Source: Parazoarcus communis
GTDB lineage: Bacteria; Pseudomonadota; Gammaproteobacteria; Burkholderiales; Rhodocyclaceae
DNA length: 64,000 nucleotides
Reading direction: 5' to 3'
Assembly (NCBI RefSeq): GCF_003111665.1
Contig: NZ_CP022188.1
Coordinates: 1,860,001 to 1,924,000, forward strand
Part shown: positions 9,139 through 18,300 of the stretch, in pieces
How positions within the stretch are numbered: the stretch's first letter is position 1
Layout of the letters: every line of letters begins with the position of its first letter
The notes under the pieces: generated by a model
Told to the model about the DNA's origin: nothing
What the model saw: the letters and a program-made list of their open reading frames with translations, nothing else
Databases searched by the model: none
Translations under genes and position numbers: made by a program

Positions 9139-9582
9139 ATGGCCAGCGAACAGACTTACACGATCACCGAGCTTGCGCGCGAGTTCGACATCACCCCGCG
9201 TGCAATCCGCTTCTACGAAGACCAGGGCCTGCTCATGCCGGCCCGCACCGGGCGCGCCCGGGTCTATACCAAGGCCGATCGCACCCGTCTCAAACTCATT
9301 CTGCGCGGCAAGCGTCTTGGCCTGTCACTGGCCGAAATCAACGAGTTGCTCGACATGTACGGCGGTGTGCGCAATTCGGCGCCGCAGCTTGAGCGCTTTA
9401 CCAAGGTGCTGGCCGAGCGCCGTGCCGCGCTCGAACAGCAGCGCATCGACATCGAAGCCGTGTTGATCGAGATCGACAGTCTTGAGCGCCAGTGCAACGC
9501 CTTGCTGGGTCACAACCCCGAAGGGGCTGCTGCAGCACGGGCCGAACTGGTGAAGCATATCGACAGCGCGAGCACCGCCTGA
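9139..9582 (+). CDS. liuR: LiuR-like MerR family transcriptional regulator
   Basis: The 147-residue protein starts with a MerR winged helix (YTITELAREFDITPRAIRFYEDQGLL, residues 6-31) and RVYTKADRTRLKLILRGKRLGLSLAEI. It then has a long dimerisation coiled coil (about 85-125). It lacks the C-terminal cysteines of metal-sensing MerR proteins. The sequence closely resembles LiuR, the known repressor of branched-chain amino acid and fatty acid catabolic genes in proteobacteria. ATG 9139 fits the family N-terminus, although no clear Shine-Dalgarno is visible. A terminator follows, then a LiuR-type palindrome before the thioesterase gene, so its likely target is the adjacent acyl-CoA operon. The symbol is given by similarity and context. 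Confidence 0.83.
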   Translation: MASEQTYTITELAREFDITPRAIRFYEDQGLLMPARTGRARVYTKADRTRLKLILRGKRLGLSLAEINELLDMYGGVRNSAPQLERFTKVLAERRAALEQQRIDIEAVLIEIDSLERQCNALLGHNPEGAAAARAELVKHIDSASTA

Positions 9583-9589
9583 GTCCTTC

Positions 9590-9616
9590 GCCGGCAGACC
9601 CGGCTTGATTTTTTTG
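9590..9616 (+). terminator. intrinsic terminator after the MerR gene
   Basis: A short GCCGG (9590-9594)/CCGGC (9600-9604) stem is followed by TTGATTTTTTTG. The stem is only 5 bp but the T-run is strong. It separates the regulator from the downstream operon. Confidence 0.65.
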
Positions 9617-9624
9617 AATTTCAG

Positions 9625-9658
9625 TTTACGTTGACGTAAACGTAAAAACAAATAAAAA
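9625..9658 (+). promoter_or_regulatory. LiuR-type palindromic operator over a promoter
   Basis: Bases 9625-9646 form a 22-bp inverted repeat with TTTACG and CGTAAA ends and only one mismatched pair. This matches the published style of LiuR sites (ACGT-centred arms). A TTGACG at 9631-9636 could be the -35 box, 16 bp from a TAAAAA -10-like box at 9653-9658, so a bound regulator would sit on the -35. The first gene of the operon starts at 9678. Confidence 0.72.
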
Positions 9659-9677
9659 TTAAACCACGGAGACACCC

Positions 9678-10145
9678 ATGAGACACGAGGCACCTCAGTT
9701 CCAGCCCAAGGATCCGGACTATGCTGACCGTGTGCGAGCAAGCTTCGGCATGCAGCAGGCGATGCAACTGATCGGGGCAGAACTGGCTGAACTGGAACCC
9801 GGGTTTGCCGAGATTCACCTGCCGCACCGGCCGGAGATTACCCAGCAGCACGGTTATATCCATGGCGGGGTGGTCGGCATGATTGCCGATTCGGCCGCAG
9901 GCTATGCGGCCAATACGCTGACACCGCACGACACAAGCGTGCTGACGGTGGAGTACAAGCTCAACCTGCTGGCGCCGGCGGACGGTCAGCGCCTGGTGGC
10001 GCGGGGCGAGGTGATCAAGCCCGGGCGCACGCTGTTGATTACGCGCGCCGAGGTGTATGCGGTGCGCGACGAACGCTGGACCTTGTGCGCGGTGATGCAG
10101 CAGACCATCATCGCCATGCACGGTAAGAAAGACGGCGCAGCCTGA
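9678..10145 (+). CDS. PaaI-type hotdog-fold thioesterase
   Basis: The 155-residue product has the hotdog thioesterase core. A long N-terminal helix with SFGMQQAMQLIGAEL is followed by LPHRPEITQQHGYIHGGVVGMIADSAAGYAA, where HGG(V/A)xxxxAD is the PaaI/DUF4442 signature for acyl-CoA binding. LTVEYKLNLLAPA and the closing strands follow. Such enzymes hydrolyse aryl- or medium-chain acyl-CoA and act as rescue enzymes that free CoA. GGAG sits 7-8 bases before ATG. It is the first gene behind the LiuR-type operator, which fits a role in acyl-CoA turnover. Confidence 0.88.
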   Translation: MRHEAPQFQPKDPDYADRVRASFGMQQAMQLIGAELAELEPGFAEIHLPHRPEITQQHGYIHGGVVGMIADSAAGYAANTLTPHDTSVLTVEYKLNLLAPADGQRLVARGEVIKPGRTLLITRAEVYAVRDERWTLCAVMQQTIIAMHGKKDGAA

Positions 10146-10202
10146 GGTCGGTATGGCCGGCGTGCTGCGGCGTCCGACACAAGGGAATGAGGAGACCGAA
10201 GC

Positions 10203-11345
10203 ATGACCGTCCGCCTGCTCACGATTACTGCCAGCGACGCCGCTGAGCTTGCGCACGTGCGCCAGTTCTTTCGCAACTACGCGGCCTGGCTGGGCGTCGA
10301 TATGAATTTTCAGGGTTTCGCCGAGGAGGTGGCCAATCTTCCCGGCGCCTATGGCGCAGTCGACGGGCGTCTGTTCTACGCTGAGGTGGATGGTCGTCCG
10401 GCCGGGTGTGTCGGTGTGCGCCGCCTGTCTGACGGCATGTGCGAGATGAAGCGGCTCTACGTCGAGCCCGAGGCGCGCGGCACCGGTGTGGGGCGTCAGC
10501 TCGCCATGGCCGCGATTCAGGCTGCGAAGGGGCTCGGCTACCGCCGGGTCATGCTCGATACGCTGCCCGCGATGCGGATCGCGGTAAAGCTGTATCGCGA
10601 GCTCGGCTTTACCGAGGCGCCTGCCTACTACCAGACGCCGGTCGAGGGTACGGTGTTCATGACCCTCGATCTGGACAACTGGTCAGAGGCCGAGGTGAAC
10701 AACGAGAACCTGTTCCACCTCTTCGATTTCAACGTGGCGTGGGCGCGCCAGATGCAGGAGGTCGACCCCGGTTTCTTCGAGAAGCTGTCACATCTGCAAA
10801 GCCCGGAATACCTGTGGATCGGATGCTCGGATTCGCGCGTGCCTGCCAACCAGATCGTCGGCCTGCTGCCGGGCGAGGTGTTCGTCCATCGCAATGTGGC
10901 CAACGTGGTGGTGCATACCGACCTCAACTGCCTGTCAGTCATCCAGTTCGCGGTGGATGTGCTCAAGGTGAAGCACATCATGGTGGTGGGCCATTACGGC
11001 TGCGGTGGCGTGAAAGCAGCACTCAACCGCGATCGTGTCGGCCTGGTCGATCTGTGGCTGCGTCATGTGCAGGACGTCCACGTCAAGCACCGCGGGGCTG
11101 TGGACGATTTGCCGCTGGAGCAGCGTCACGACCGCCTGTGCGAGTTCAATGTCATGGAGCAGGTGGTGAACGTGGCGCAGACGGTGGTGGTGCAGGACGC
11201 CTGGGCGCGCGGCCAGCGCCTGACCGTGCATGGCTGGATCTATGGCTTGAAGAACGGACTGATTCGCGATCTCGGGATCAACGTCAGCCGCAGCGAAGAT
11301 TTGATGCCGCGCTATGCCGCGGCGCTCGAAGCACTCGGAAACTGA
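10203..11345 (+). CDS. GNAT acetyltransferase-beta carbonic anhydrase fusion
   Basis: Two complete domains are fused in 380 residues. Residues about 1-155 are a GNAT acetyltransferase (LYVEPEARGTGVGRQLAMAAI acetyl-CoA loop, then YRELGF). Residues about 165-380 are a beta-class carbonic anhydrase interconverting CO2 and bicarbonate. The zinc set Cys208-Asp210-Arg212 (CSDSR), His264 and Cys267 (GHYGCGG) has exactly the spacing of E. coli Can. The carbonic anhydrase part starts NLFHLFDFNVAWARQM, as stand-alone Can proteins do. No stop or frameshift separates the domains. The acetyl acceptor is unknown. Bicarbonate supply for acyl-CoA carboxylation, or pH/CO2-linked acetylation, is speculation. 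Confidence 0.9.
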   Translation: MTVRLLTITASDAAELAHVRQFFRNYAAWLGVDMNFQGFAEEVANLPGAYGAVDGRLFYAEVDGRPAGCVGVRRLSDGMCEMKRLYVEPEARGTGVGRQLAMAAIQAAKGLGYRRVMLDTLPAMRIAVKLYRELGFTEAPAYYQTPVEGTVFMTLDLDNWSEAEVNNENLFHLFDFNVAWARQMQEVDPGFFEKLSHLQSPEYLWIGCSDSRVPANQIVGLLPGEVFVHRNVANVVVHTDLNCLSVIQFAVDVLKVKHIMVVGHYGCGGVKAALNRDRVGLVDLWLRHVQDVHVKHRGAVDDLPLEQRHDRLCEFNVMEQVVNVAQTVVVQDAWARGQRLTVHGWIYGLKNGLIRDLGINVSRSEDLMPRYAAALEALGN

Positions 11346-11376
11346 GTGCAGTCATTGTTCGAAAATGGAGAATTGC

Positions 11377-12585
11377 ATGTCTGATCCCGTCGTTATCGTA
11401 TCCGTTGCCCGCACCCCGATGGGTGGCTTTCAGGGCGATCTGTCCGGACTGACCGGCCCCCAGCTCGGCGCAGTTGCCATCAAGGCGGCGGTCGAACGCG
11501 CCGGGCTGGCGCCCGAGCAGGTCGAGGAGGTCATCATGGGTTGCGTGCTGCCCGCAGGCGTCGGCCAGGCACCCGCACGTCAAGCCTCGCTGGGTGCAGG
11601 TCTGCCGCTGTCGGCCGGTTGCACCACGGTCAACAAGGTATGTGGCTCGGGCATGAAGGCCACGATGCTGGCGCACGATCTGCTGATGGCCGGTACCAAC
11701 GATGTCATGGTGTCGGGCGGCATGGAGTCGATGTCGAACGCGCCCTACCTGCTGCCCAAGGCGCGCAGCGGCTACCGCCTCGGTCATGGTCAGATGCTCG
11801 ATCACATGTTCCTCGACGGCCTGGAGGACAGCTATTCGAAGGAGACCAGGGGGCGCCTGATGGGCACCTTTGCTGAAGATTGCGCGTCGCACTTCGACTT
11901 TACCCGTGCGGCGCAGGATGAGTACGCCGCGACCTCCACGGTCCGCGCTCAAGCCGCGATCAAGGATGGCGCATTCACCTGGGAAGTGGCTCCGGTGACC
12001 GTACCTGGGCGCAAGGGCGACGTCGTGGTCGACAAGGACGAACAACCGCCGAAGGCTCAGCTCGACAAGATCGGCAGCCTCAAGCCTGCGTTCAGGAAGG
12101 ACGGTACGGTCACGGCCGCAAACTCGTCGTCGATCTCCGATGGTGCGGCTGCGCTGGTGCTGATGCGCAAGTCGACGGCGGAAAAGCTCGGCCTTTCGCC
12201 GGTGGCAACGATCATTGGGCACGCCACACATGCGCAGGAGCCGGCGTGGTTTACGACGGCGCCGGTCGGTGCGATGCAGAAGGTGCTGGCAAAGGCCGGC
12301 TGGAGTGTCGAGGACGTTGACCTGTGGGAAATCAACGAAGCCTTTGCCGTGGTCACCATGGCGGCCATGAAGGAAATGAAGTTGCCGCACGACAAGGTCA
12401 ACATCAATGGCGGCGCTTGCGCGCTCGGTCATCCGATCGGTGCTTCGGGTGCGCGCATCCTGGTGACGCTGATCGGCGCGCTGCGTCGTCAGGGACTCAA
12501 GCGTGGTGTGGCCAGCCTGTGCATCGGCGGGGGCGAGGCCACTGCGATGGCCATCGAGGTGAATGCTTCGGTGAGCTGCGGCTGA
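11377..12585 (+). CDS. acetyl-CoA C-acetyltransferase (thiolase)
   Basis: This 402-residue thiolase condenses or cleaves acyl-CoA with CoA. All catalytic residues are present: Cys89 in VNKVCGSGMK, His352 in ALGHPIGASG and Cys382 in SLCIGGGEA, plus the NEAFA motif. In context it either finishes beta-oxidation-like degradation or makes acetoacetyl-CoA for PHA. GGAG six bases before ATG 11377 decides the start, excluding longer in-frame starts that would overlap the carbonic anhydrase gene. It is separated by 31 bp from the fusion gene and by a 214-bp structured gap from the acyl-CoA dehydrogenase. phaA, atoB or a short-branched 3-ketoacyl-CoA thiolase are all possible. Confidence 0.92.
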   Translation: MSDPVVIVSVARTPMGGFQGDLSGLTGPQLGAVAIKAAVERAGLAPEQVEEVIMGCVLPAGVGQAPARQASLGAGLPLSAGCTTVNKVCGSGMKATMLAHDLLMAGTNDVMVSGGMESMSNAPYLLPKARSGYRLGHGQMLDHMFLDGLEDSYSKETRGRLMGTFAEDCASHFDFTRAAQDEYAATSTVRAQAAIKDGAFTWEVAPVTVPGRKGDVVVDKDEQPPKAQLDKIGSLKPAFRKDGTVTAANSSSISDGAAALVLMRKSTAEKLGLSPVATIIGHATHAQEPAWFTTAPVGAMQKVLAKAGWSVEDVDLWEINEAFAVVTMAAMKEMKLPHDKVNINGGACALGHPIGASGARILVTLIGALRRQGLKRGVASLCIGGGEATAMAIEVNASVSCG

Positions 12586-12651
12586 GCCTGCCGCGGCCTG
12601 CGATGAAGGGTGGGCGCGAGGGTGCGTGCCACGCGTCGCGGGCCGCGGCGG

Positions 12652-12719
12652 GGACTTCCTCCGCAGTCTGCGGAACTCGCCCTGCGGGCTCGGACAGTCC
12701 TCGACAGCTGCGGAAGTCC
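12652..12719. repeat. intergenic palindromic element
   Basis: A sequence beginning GGACTTCC and reaching CCGCAG (12652-12666) pairs with CTGCGGAAGTCC (12708-12719), leaving a 3-base bulge. Inside are smaller hairpins: CCGCAG/CTGCGG, GCCC/GGGC and GGAC/GTCC. It has no T-run, so it looks more like a REP/BIME-type or mRNA-stabilising element than a terminator. No second copy was noticed in the window. Confidence 0.45.
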
Positions 12720-12799
12720 GCGCCACGACCCGCTTGGGTCCGGGGTGATTTGAGACACATACGAACGAAGAAGGCCTCCGCCTTCCGTGGGAAAAGACA

Positions 12800-13933
12800 A
12801 TGATTCTGACTGCTGAACAGGAAATGATCCGCGACTCCATCCGTGCTTTTGCACAGGAGCGCCTCGCCCCCTTTGCGGCCGACTGGGACCGCAACCACAC
12901 CTTCCCGCGCGAGGCGCTGAAGGAACTCGCCGAGCTTGGCGCGCTGGGCATGGTGGTGCCCGAGGAGTGGGGTGGTGCCGGCATGGACTACATGAGCCTG
13001 GTGCTGGCCCTGGAAGAGATCGCCGCCGGCGACGGTGCGACCTCGACCATCGTCAGTGTGCAGAACTCGCTGCCCTGCGGCATCCTCAACCGCTTCGGTA
13101 CGGACGCGCAGAAGGAGGCCTGGCTGAAGTTGCTCGCCCGCGGCGAGAAGCTGGGCTGCTTCTGCCTGACCGAGCCGCATGTCGGCTCTGATGCTTCTGC
13201 CATCCGGACCTCGGCGGTGCGTGAGGGCGACGAGTGGGTGTTGAACGGGGTCAAGCAGTTCATCACCTCCGGCAAGCATGCCGACATGGCCATCGTGTTC
13301 GCAGTCACCGACAAGGCGGCGGGCAAGAAGGGCATTACCTGTTTCCTCGTTCCCGCCAACGCGCCGGGCTACCAGGTGGGGCGCATCGAGGAGAAGATGG
13401 GCCAGAAGGCTTCCGACACCACGCAGATCCTGTTCGAGAACTGTCGCATTCCGGCCGACTCGGTGATCGGTGAGGAAGGTCAGGGCTACAAGATCGCGCT
13501 GTCCAACCTCGAGGCAGGCCGTATCGGCATCGCCGCGCAGTGCCTGGGCATGGCGCGTGCCGCGCTGGAGGCGGCGGTCAAGTATGCGCAGGAGCGCGAG
13601 AGCTTCGGCAAGCCGATCTTCGAGCATCAGGCGGTCAACTTCCGCCTTGCCGACATGGCGACCCAGCTTGAGGCTGCGCGCCAGCTGGTGTGGCATGCCG
13701 CCACGCTCAAGGATGCCGGCCGTCCCTGTCTGAAGGAAGCGTCGATGGCCAAGCTGTTTGCTTCCGAGATGGCGGAGAAGGTCTGTTCAGACGCGATTCA
13801 GGTGCATGGCGGCTATGGCTACGTCAGCGATTTTCCGGTTGAGCGCATCTACCGCGATGTCCGCGTGTGCCAGATCTATGAGGGTGCGAGCGATATCCAG
13901 AAGCTGGTGATCGGTCGCGCGCTCGCCGGCTGA
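12800..13933 (+). CDS. acyl-CoA dehydrogenase
   Basis: This FAD enzyme of 377 residues oxidises an acyl-CoA to the 2-enoyl-CoA and passes electrons to ETF. It has the signatures CLTEPHVGSDASAI and QVHGGYGYVSDFPVERIYRD, and the catalytic base Glu361 in IYEGASDIQ. That is the usual position for short- and medium-chain and short/branched enzymes, unlike the isovaleryl-CoA enzyme at 27 kb. With the upstream thiolase and thioesterase it probably acts on short or 2-methyl-branched acyl-CoA; this is inferred from context. The gene follows a structured gap, so it may have its own promoter or depend on read-through. Confidence 0.92.
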   Translation: MILTAEQEMIRDSIRAFAQERLAPFAADWDRNHTFPREALKELAELGALGMVVPEEWGGAGMDYMSLVLALEEIAAGDGATSTIVSVQNSLPCGILNRFGTDAQKEAWLKLLARGEKLGCFCLTEPHVGSDASAIRTSAVREGDEWVLNGVKQFITSGKHADMAIVFAVTDKAAGKKGITCFLVPANAPGYQVGRIEEKMGQKASDTTQILFENCRIPADSVIGEEGQGYKIALSNLEAGRIGIAAQCLGMARAALEAAVKYAQERESFGKPIFEHQAVNFRLADMATQLEAARQLVWHAATLKDAGRPCLKEASMAKLFASEMAEKVCSDAIQVHGGYGYVSDFPVERIYRDVRVCQIYEGASDIQKLVIGRALAG

Positions 13934-14040
13934 TCGTCAGCCGTGTTTCCGGTCCTGCGGGTTGTGGTGGCGGGTTTCCCTCCCTCTCTTCCCGGCGCTG
14001 AATCCGCAGGATTTTTTCCGCTCTTGATGGAGTGACTGCC

Positions 14041-14652
14041 GTGTCCGGTACTGCAAACCCGATCGAATTCTGGTTCGACTTTTCCTCGCCCTACGGCTAT
14101 TTCATGGCCGAGAAGATCGATGCGCTGGCAGCCAGATACGGTCGCGAGGTGGCCTGGCATCCGTACTTGCTGGGTGCCGTGTACAAGGTCACTGGCGGCG
14201 CGCCGCTGACCGGCTTGCCGATGAAGGGCGAGTACTCGCTGCACGACATCATCCGCAGCGCGCGCTATCTTGGGCTGCCATTCGTGGTGCCCGAGCCCTT
14301 TCCGGTGGCAACCCAGCATGCCGCACGTGCGTTCTACCATCTGCAGGACACCGACTCGGCGCTGGCGCGACGCTTTGCGTTGGCGGTATATCGCGCGTTC
14401 TTTGTTGACGGTCGCGATATCTCGTCGCTCGACACGGTGAAGCAGGTGGCCGAATCTGTCGGCGTCGCGGGTGACGAACTCGGCATTGCTGTCTCAGCCG
14501 ATGCCATCAAGGCCAGACTGAAGACCGAATGCGAGGCGGCGCTTGCGCGCGGGATCTTCGGCTCGCCGTATGTCGTCATCGATGGCGAGTGCTTCTGGGG
14601 TGTCGACCGCTTGCCTCAGATCGAGCGCTGGCTGGAGACGGGCGGCTTCTGA
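14041..14652 (+). CDS. 2-hydroxychromene-2-carboxylate isomerase-like (DsbA/GST-kappa fold)
   Basis: The 203-residue protein begins IEFWFDFSSPYGYFMAEKIDAL, the thioredoxin-fold start of HCCA isomerases and GST-kappa, where Ser-Pro replaces the CxxC of DsbA. GIFGSPYVVIDGECFWGVDRL at about 175-195 is the conserved cis-Pro-containing end. In naphthalene degradation this enzyme isomerises 2-hydroxychromene-2-carboxylate with glutathione. The general family acts in glutathione-dependent detoxification, and no aromatic ring-cleavage genes are nearby. GTG 14041 is chosen because GGAG at 14029-14032 is 8 bases away, rather than GTG 14032 which lies within that site. Confidence 0.8.
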   Translation: MSGTANPIEFWFDFSSPYGYFMAEKIDALAARYGREVAWHPYLLGAVYKVTGGAPLTGLPMKGEYSLHDIIRSARYLGLPFVVPEPFPVATQHAARAFYHLQDTDSALARRFALAVYRAFFVDGRDISSLDTVKQVAESVGVAGDELGIAVSADAIKARLKTECEAALARGIFGSPYVVIDGECFWGVDRLPQIERWLETGGF

Positions 14653-14662
14653 GTCTGCCGGG

Positions 14663-15220
14663 TCACACCTCGAAGCCGTCGCCGGTCGCAAAGAAGTGCC
14701 CGCCGGCGCGATAGTGGATGGTGCGTTTTCCTTCCTCCTGAAATGACCACCGGCCGTTGCTGAATACGGTCGGATCTGCCCAGGCGGCCACCACTTCGGC
14801 CACAAACAGATCGTACTTGCGCTGATTTTCCGGTTCGGGAATCACCCTGCACTCCAGCCAGCCGAGGCAGCCTTCAACGAGTGGGGCGCCGACGGCAGAG
14901 GCCGGGCTCGTCGTGATCTTCAGCGCTGCGAGCTTGTCACCCTCGCGGCCGCTTACCGACCCCGCCCGCAGCACGGTCTCGGCGATCCTCAGGGATGGGA
15001 TATTGAGTACGAACTCGCCACTGGCCTCGACCAGTTCTCGCGTCAGGGTGCTGCGGTCTATCACCACTGCAACTTTGGGTGGGTCGAAGTCGAGCGGCAT
15101 TGCCCACGATGCGGCCATGACGTTCCGGCGCGCGCCTGCTGCGCTGCTGACGAGCGTGACCGGGCCGTGGTTCAGCAGCAGGTAGGACTTGTTCAGATCG
15201 ACCGCCGTGCGTTGGCTCAT
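14663..15220 (-). CDS. flavin reductase family protein (FMN-binding split barrel)
   Basis: The 185-residue protein has the flavin reductase-like split barrel. GPVTLVSSAAGARRNVMAASWAMPLDFDPPKVAVVI covers the FMN-binding strands, then GEFVLNIPSL, and an SGREGDK loop. Members reduce flavins with NAD(P)H or simply bind FMN; this one resembles the DIM6/NTAB group lacking a partner monooxygenase here. ATG 15220 (start MSQRTAVDL) fits homologous N-termini better than an upstream in-frame start at 15316. It converges with the HCCA-isomerase-like gene with an 10-base gap. Confidence 0.82.
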   Translation of the reverse strand: MSQRTAVDLNKSYLLLNHGPVTLVSSAAGARRNVMAASWAMPLDFDPPKVAVVIDRSTLTRELVEASGEFVLNIPSLRIAETVLRAGSVSGREGDKLAALKITTSPASAVGAPLVEGCLGWLECRVIPEPENQRKYDLFVAEVVAAWADPTVFSNGRWSFQEEGKRTIHYRAGGHFFATGDGFEV

Positions 15221-15371
15221 GAGGCAGACACTCCTGTACTCGTGAAACGTGCGAGGGTACGACAGGGCGCTGCCGGTTTGTGTGCAAGCTGAGCGTAGAA
15301 TGCCCTTCCAAGGCAAGTCTTTTTTTGGCCGGCATGCACTTTCCCGTTTGCAGATCGTGTTCAGCTAACTT

Positions 15372-18300
15372 ATGCGTCAATTTCTGCATTCACTGCGCGC
15401 CAGGCTGGTTGCACTGGTTCTACTCGTAGCCCTTCCGGGTGTGGCGATGCTGGCTGTCAACGCATGGAATGGGCGCATCGAGGCGATCGAAAGTGCCCAG
15501 CAGAAGGCGATCGATACCGCCAGCCTCCTGGCGAGTGATCAGGCTCGCCTGATCGAGGAGACGCGGCGCTACCTGGAGCGCTTGGCCCAGTTTCCGGAAG
15601 TCCAGCAGCCGACATCCCCTGCATGCAGCGCGTTTCTGACCAAGGTGCTGGGGCTGACGGAGCGTTACGTCAACCTGGGCGTACCGGGTGCGGACGGCGA
15701 ACTGTTGTGCAACGCCTTGCCGCTGGAGGCGCGGGTCAATGTTGCAGACCGGGCTTACATCCGGCGCGCGCTGGACGAGGGGGCGTTTTCGATCGGCGAG
15801 TTTCAGACCGACCGGGCCGCGGGCGTGACCAGCGTGAATTTTGCCTACCCTGTATTTGCGCCGGCCGACGGCCGCATCGCGGGTGCCGCGGTTGCGGTCA
15901 TTTCGCTCTCGTGGTGGAGCGAGCGCCTGGCCGAGACGCGGCTGCCGGAGAACTCGATTGCCTATATTGCCGATGCGGACAACCGGATCGTGGCGCATTT
16001 TCCCGAGGCCCGGGATCGCCTGGGGCTGAAGCTCGGCGAGCTGAACATCCAGACGCCGGACGCTGACAGTACCTCGAACTACACGGTCGCGGTCAGCAAG
16101 GACGGGAGCGGAATAACGCGCATCTTCGCCCTCATGCGGCTGGTCGATCGCGATTTCGGCAGTCCGGTCTTTGTCGGCGTCGGCATCCCTTTCGATGCAC
16201 AGATGGCAGCGATCGAATCGCAGGCGATCAAGGGCGCGCTGATGCTGCTGTTCTTCGTCGCGCTGATGTTCGTGACGGCGATGTGGGGCGTGCGGGTGAG
16301 CATTCTGCAGCCTCTCGAGCAGTTGACCCGGTCGACGGGGGCGCTGGAGTCAGGCAAGCATCAACATGTCGCGCAGTTCAAGGGCGCGCTTGAGCTGGTC
16401 CGGCTGCAGGAGCGTTTCTCGCGCATGGCGAGAAAGCGGCTGGAGACCGAGAAGCAGCTGCAGGACAGCAAGAACTACAACCGCATGCTGTTCGAGACGA
16501 CGCCGATCGGTCTGGCGCTGCGCTCCCGGGACGGGCGGCTGCTCGACGTCAACCCGGCGTTTGCCGCCATTCTCGGGCGCACGATTGCGGAAACCAAAGC
16601 GCTCAATTATCGGGACATCATCGAGCCGGAACGGGCCGACGACGAAGTCCGTCAGCTGGAACGTCTTCGCGTCATGGAGTCATGCTGCCGTTACGAAGTC
16701 GATTACCGGCACCGTGATGGCCACAGCATTCCGGTGCGCGTATCCAGCATGGTGCTTGAGCGCGGTGGGGAGCGGCTGATCTGGTCGAGTGTCGAGGACG
16801 TGACCGCGGACAAGCAGGCCGAGGCCAGTCTTCGTCTGGCCGCCAGTGTCTTCACCCATGCCCGCGAAGGCATCTTCATCACCGATGCCGAGGGCAGGAT
16901 CGTCGATGCAAACCAGACCTTCTGCGACATCACCGGTTACGCGCGCGAAGAGTTCATCGGCCAGCCCGCGGACTTGCTCGGGTCGGGCAGCCAGACGCCT
17001 GACTATCACGCCGCCATGTGGCGGATGCTGCGAGAACGCGGTCACTGGTATGGCGAGATCTGGAGCGACAAGAAGAGCGGCGAACACTATGCGGCGATGC
17101 TCACGATCAGTTCGGTGCGGGACATCAGCGGCGGCATCACGAACTACGTCGCCCTGCTGACCGACATCACCCTGATGAAGGCGCACGAAAAGCAGCTTGA
17201 GCATATCGCGCACTACGATGCACTGACCGGGCTCCCGAACCGCGTGTTGCTGGCGGACCGGTTGAAGCATGCGATGGCGCAGAGTCAGCGGCGGGGGCTG
17301 TCGCTTGCCGTCGCCTATCTCGATCTGGATGGCTTCAAGCCGGTCAACGACGCGCATGGCCACAATGTCGGCGACAAGCTGCTGATCGTCCTTGCCAAAC
17401 GCATGAAGGATGCGTTGCGGGACGGCGATACGCTGGCGCGCATTGGCGGCGACGAGTTCGTCGCAGTGCTGACCGACCTTCACACACGGGAGGACGGTGA
17501 AGTCGTGCTTGATCGCATGCTGCAGGGGGTGGCAGAGTCGGTGACCGTCGATGGGCTCGTGCTGCGTGTTTCCGCGAGTATCGGGGTCACGCTGTACCCG
17601 CAGGATGCTGCTGAGGCCGAAGTGCTGATGCGCCATGCCGACCAGGCCATGTACCTGGCCAAGCAGGGCGGCAAGAATCGCTGCTACTTTTTCGACGTCA
17701 ATTACGACGCTGAGCTCAAATCCCTGCACGCCAGCCGCCAGGCCGTCCGGCAGGGCTTCGAGCGGGGAGAGTTTCGGCTTCACTATCAGCCCAAGGTCAA
17801 CCTTAAGACCGGGGTGGTGGTTGGCCTGGAGGCCTTGATCCGGTGGCAGCATCCGGTTCGCGGCTTGCTGGTGCCCGACGGTTTTCTGCCCCAGATCGAG
17901 GATCATGTCATCAGCGTCGAGGTCGGCGAGTGGGTGATCGATACAGTGCTCAGCCAGCTGGACGCATGGCGTGCCACCGGACTGATCCTGCCGGTCAGCG
18001 TGAACGTCGGCGCGCGCCAGCTGCAGCAAGGCGATTTCGTCGTGCGTCTTGCTGCGCTGCTTGCGGCCCACCCGGAGGTGGATCCGCAGCTGCTCGAGCT
18101 TGAGATCGTAGAGACCAATGCGCTCGAAGACATGGAGCAGGTCTGCGAGCTGATGCACGCCTGCCTTGCGATGGGCGTCAGGTTTTCGCTGGACGACTTC
18201 GGTACCGGGTATTCCTCGCTCACCTACCTGAGACGCCTGCCTGCAGGCCTGCTGAAAATCGACCAGAGCTTCGTGCGGGACATGCTTGACGATGCCGACG

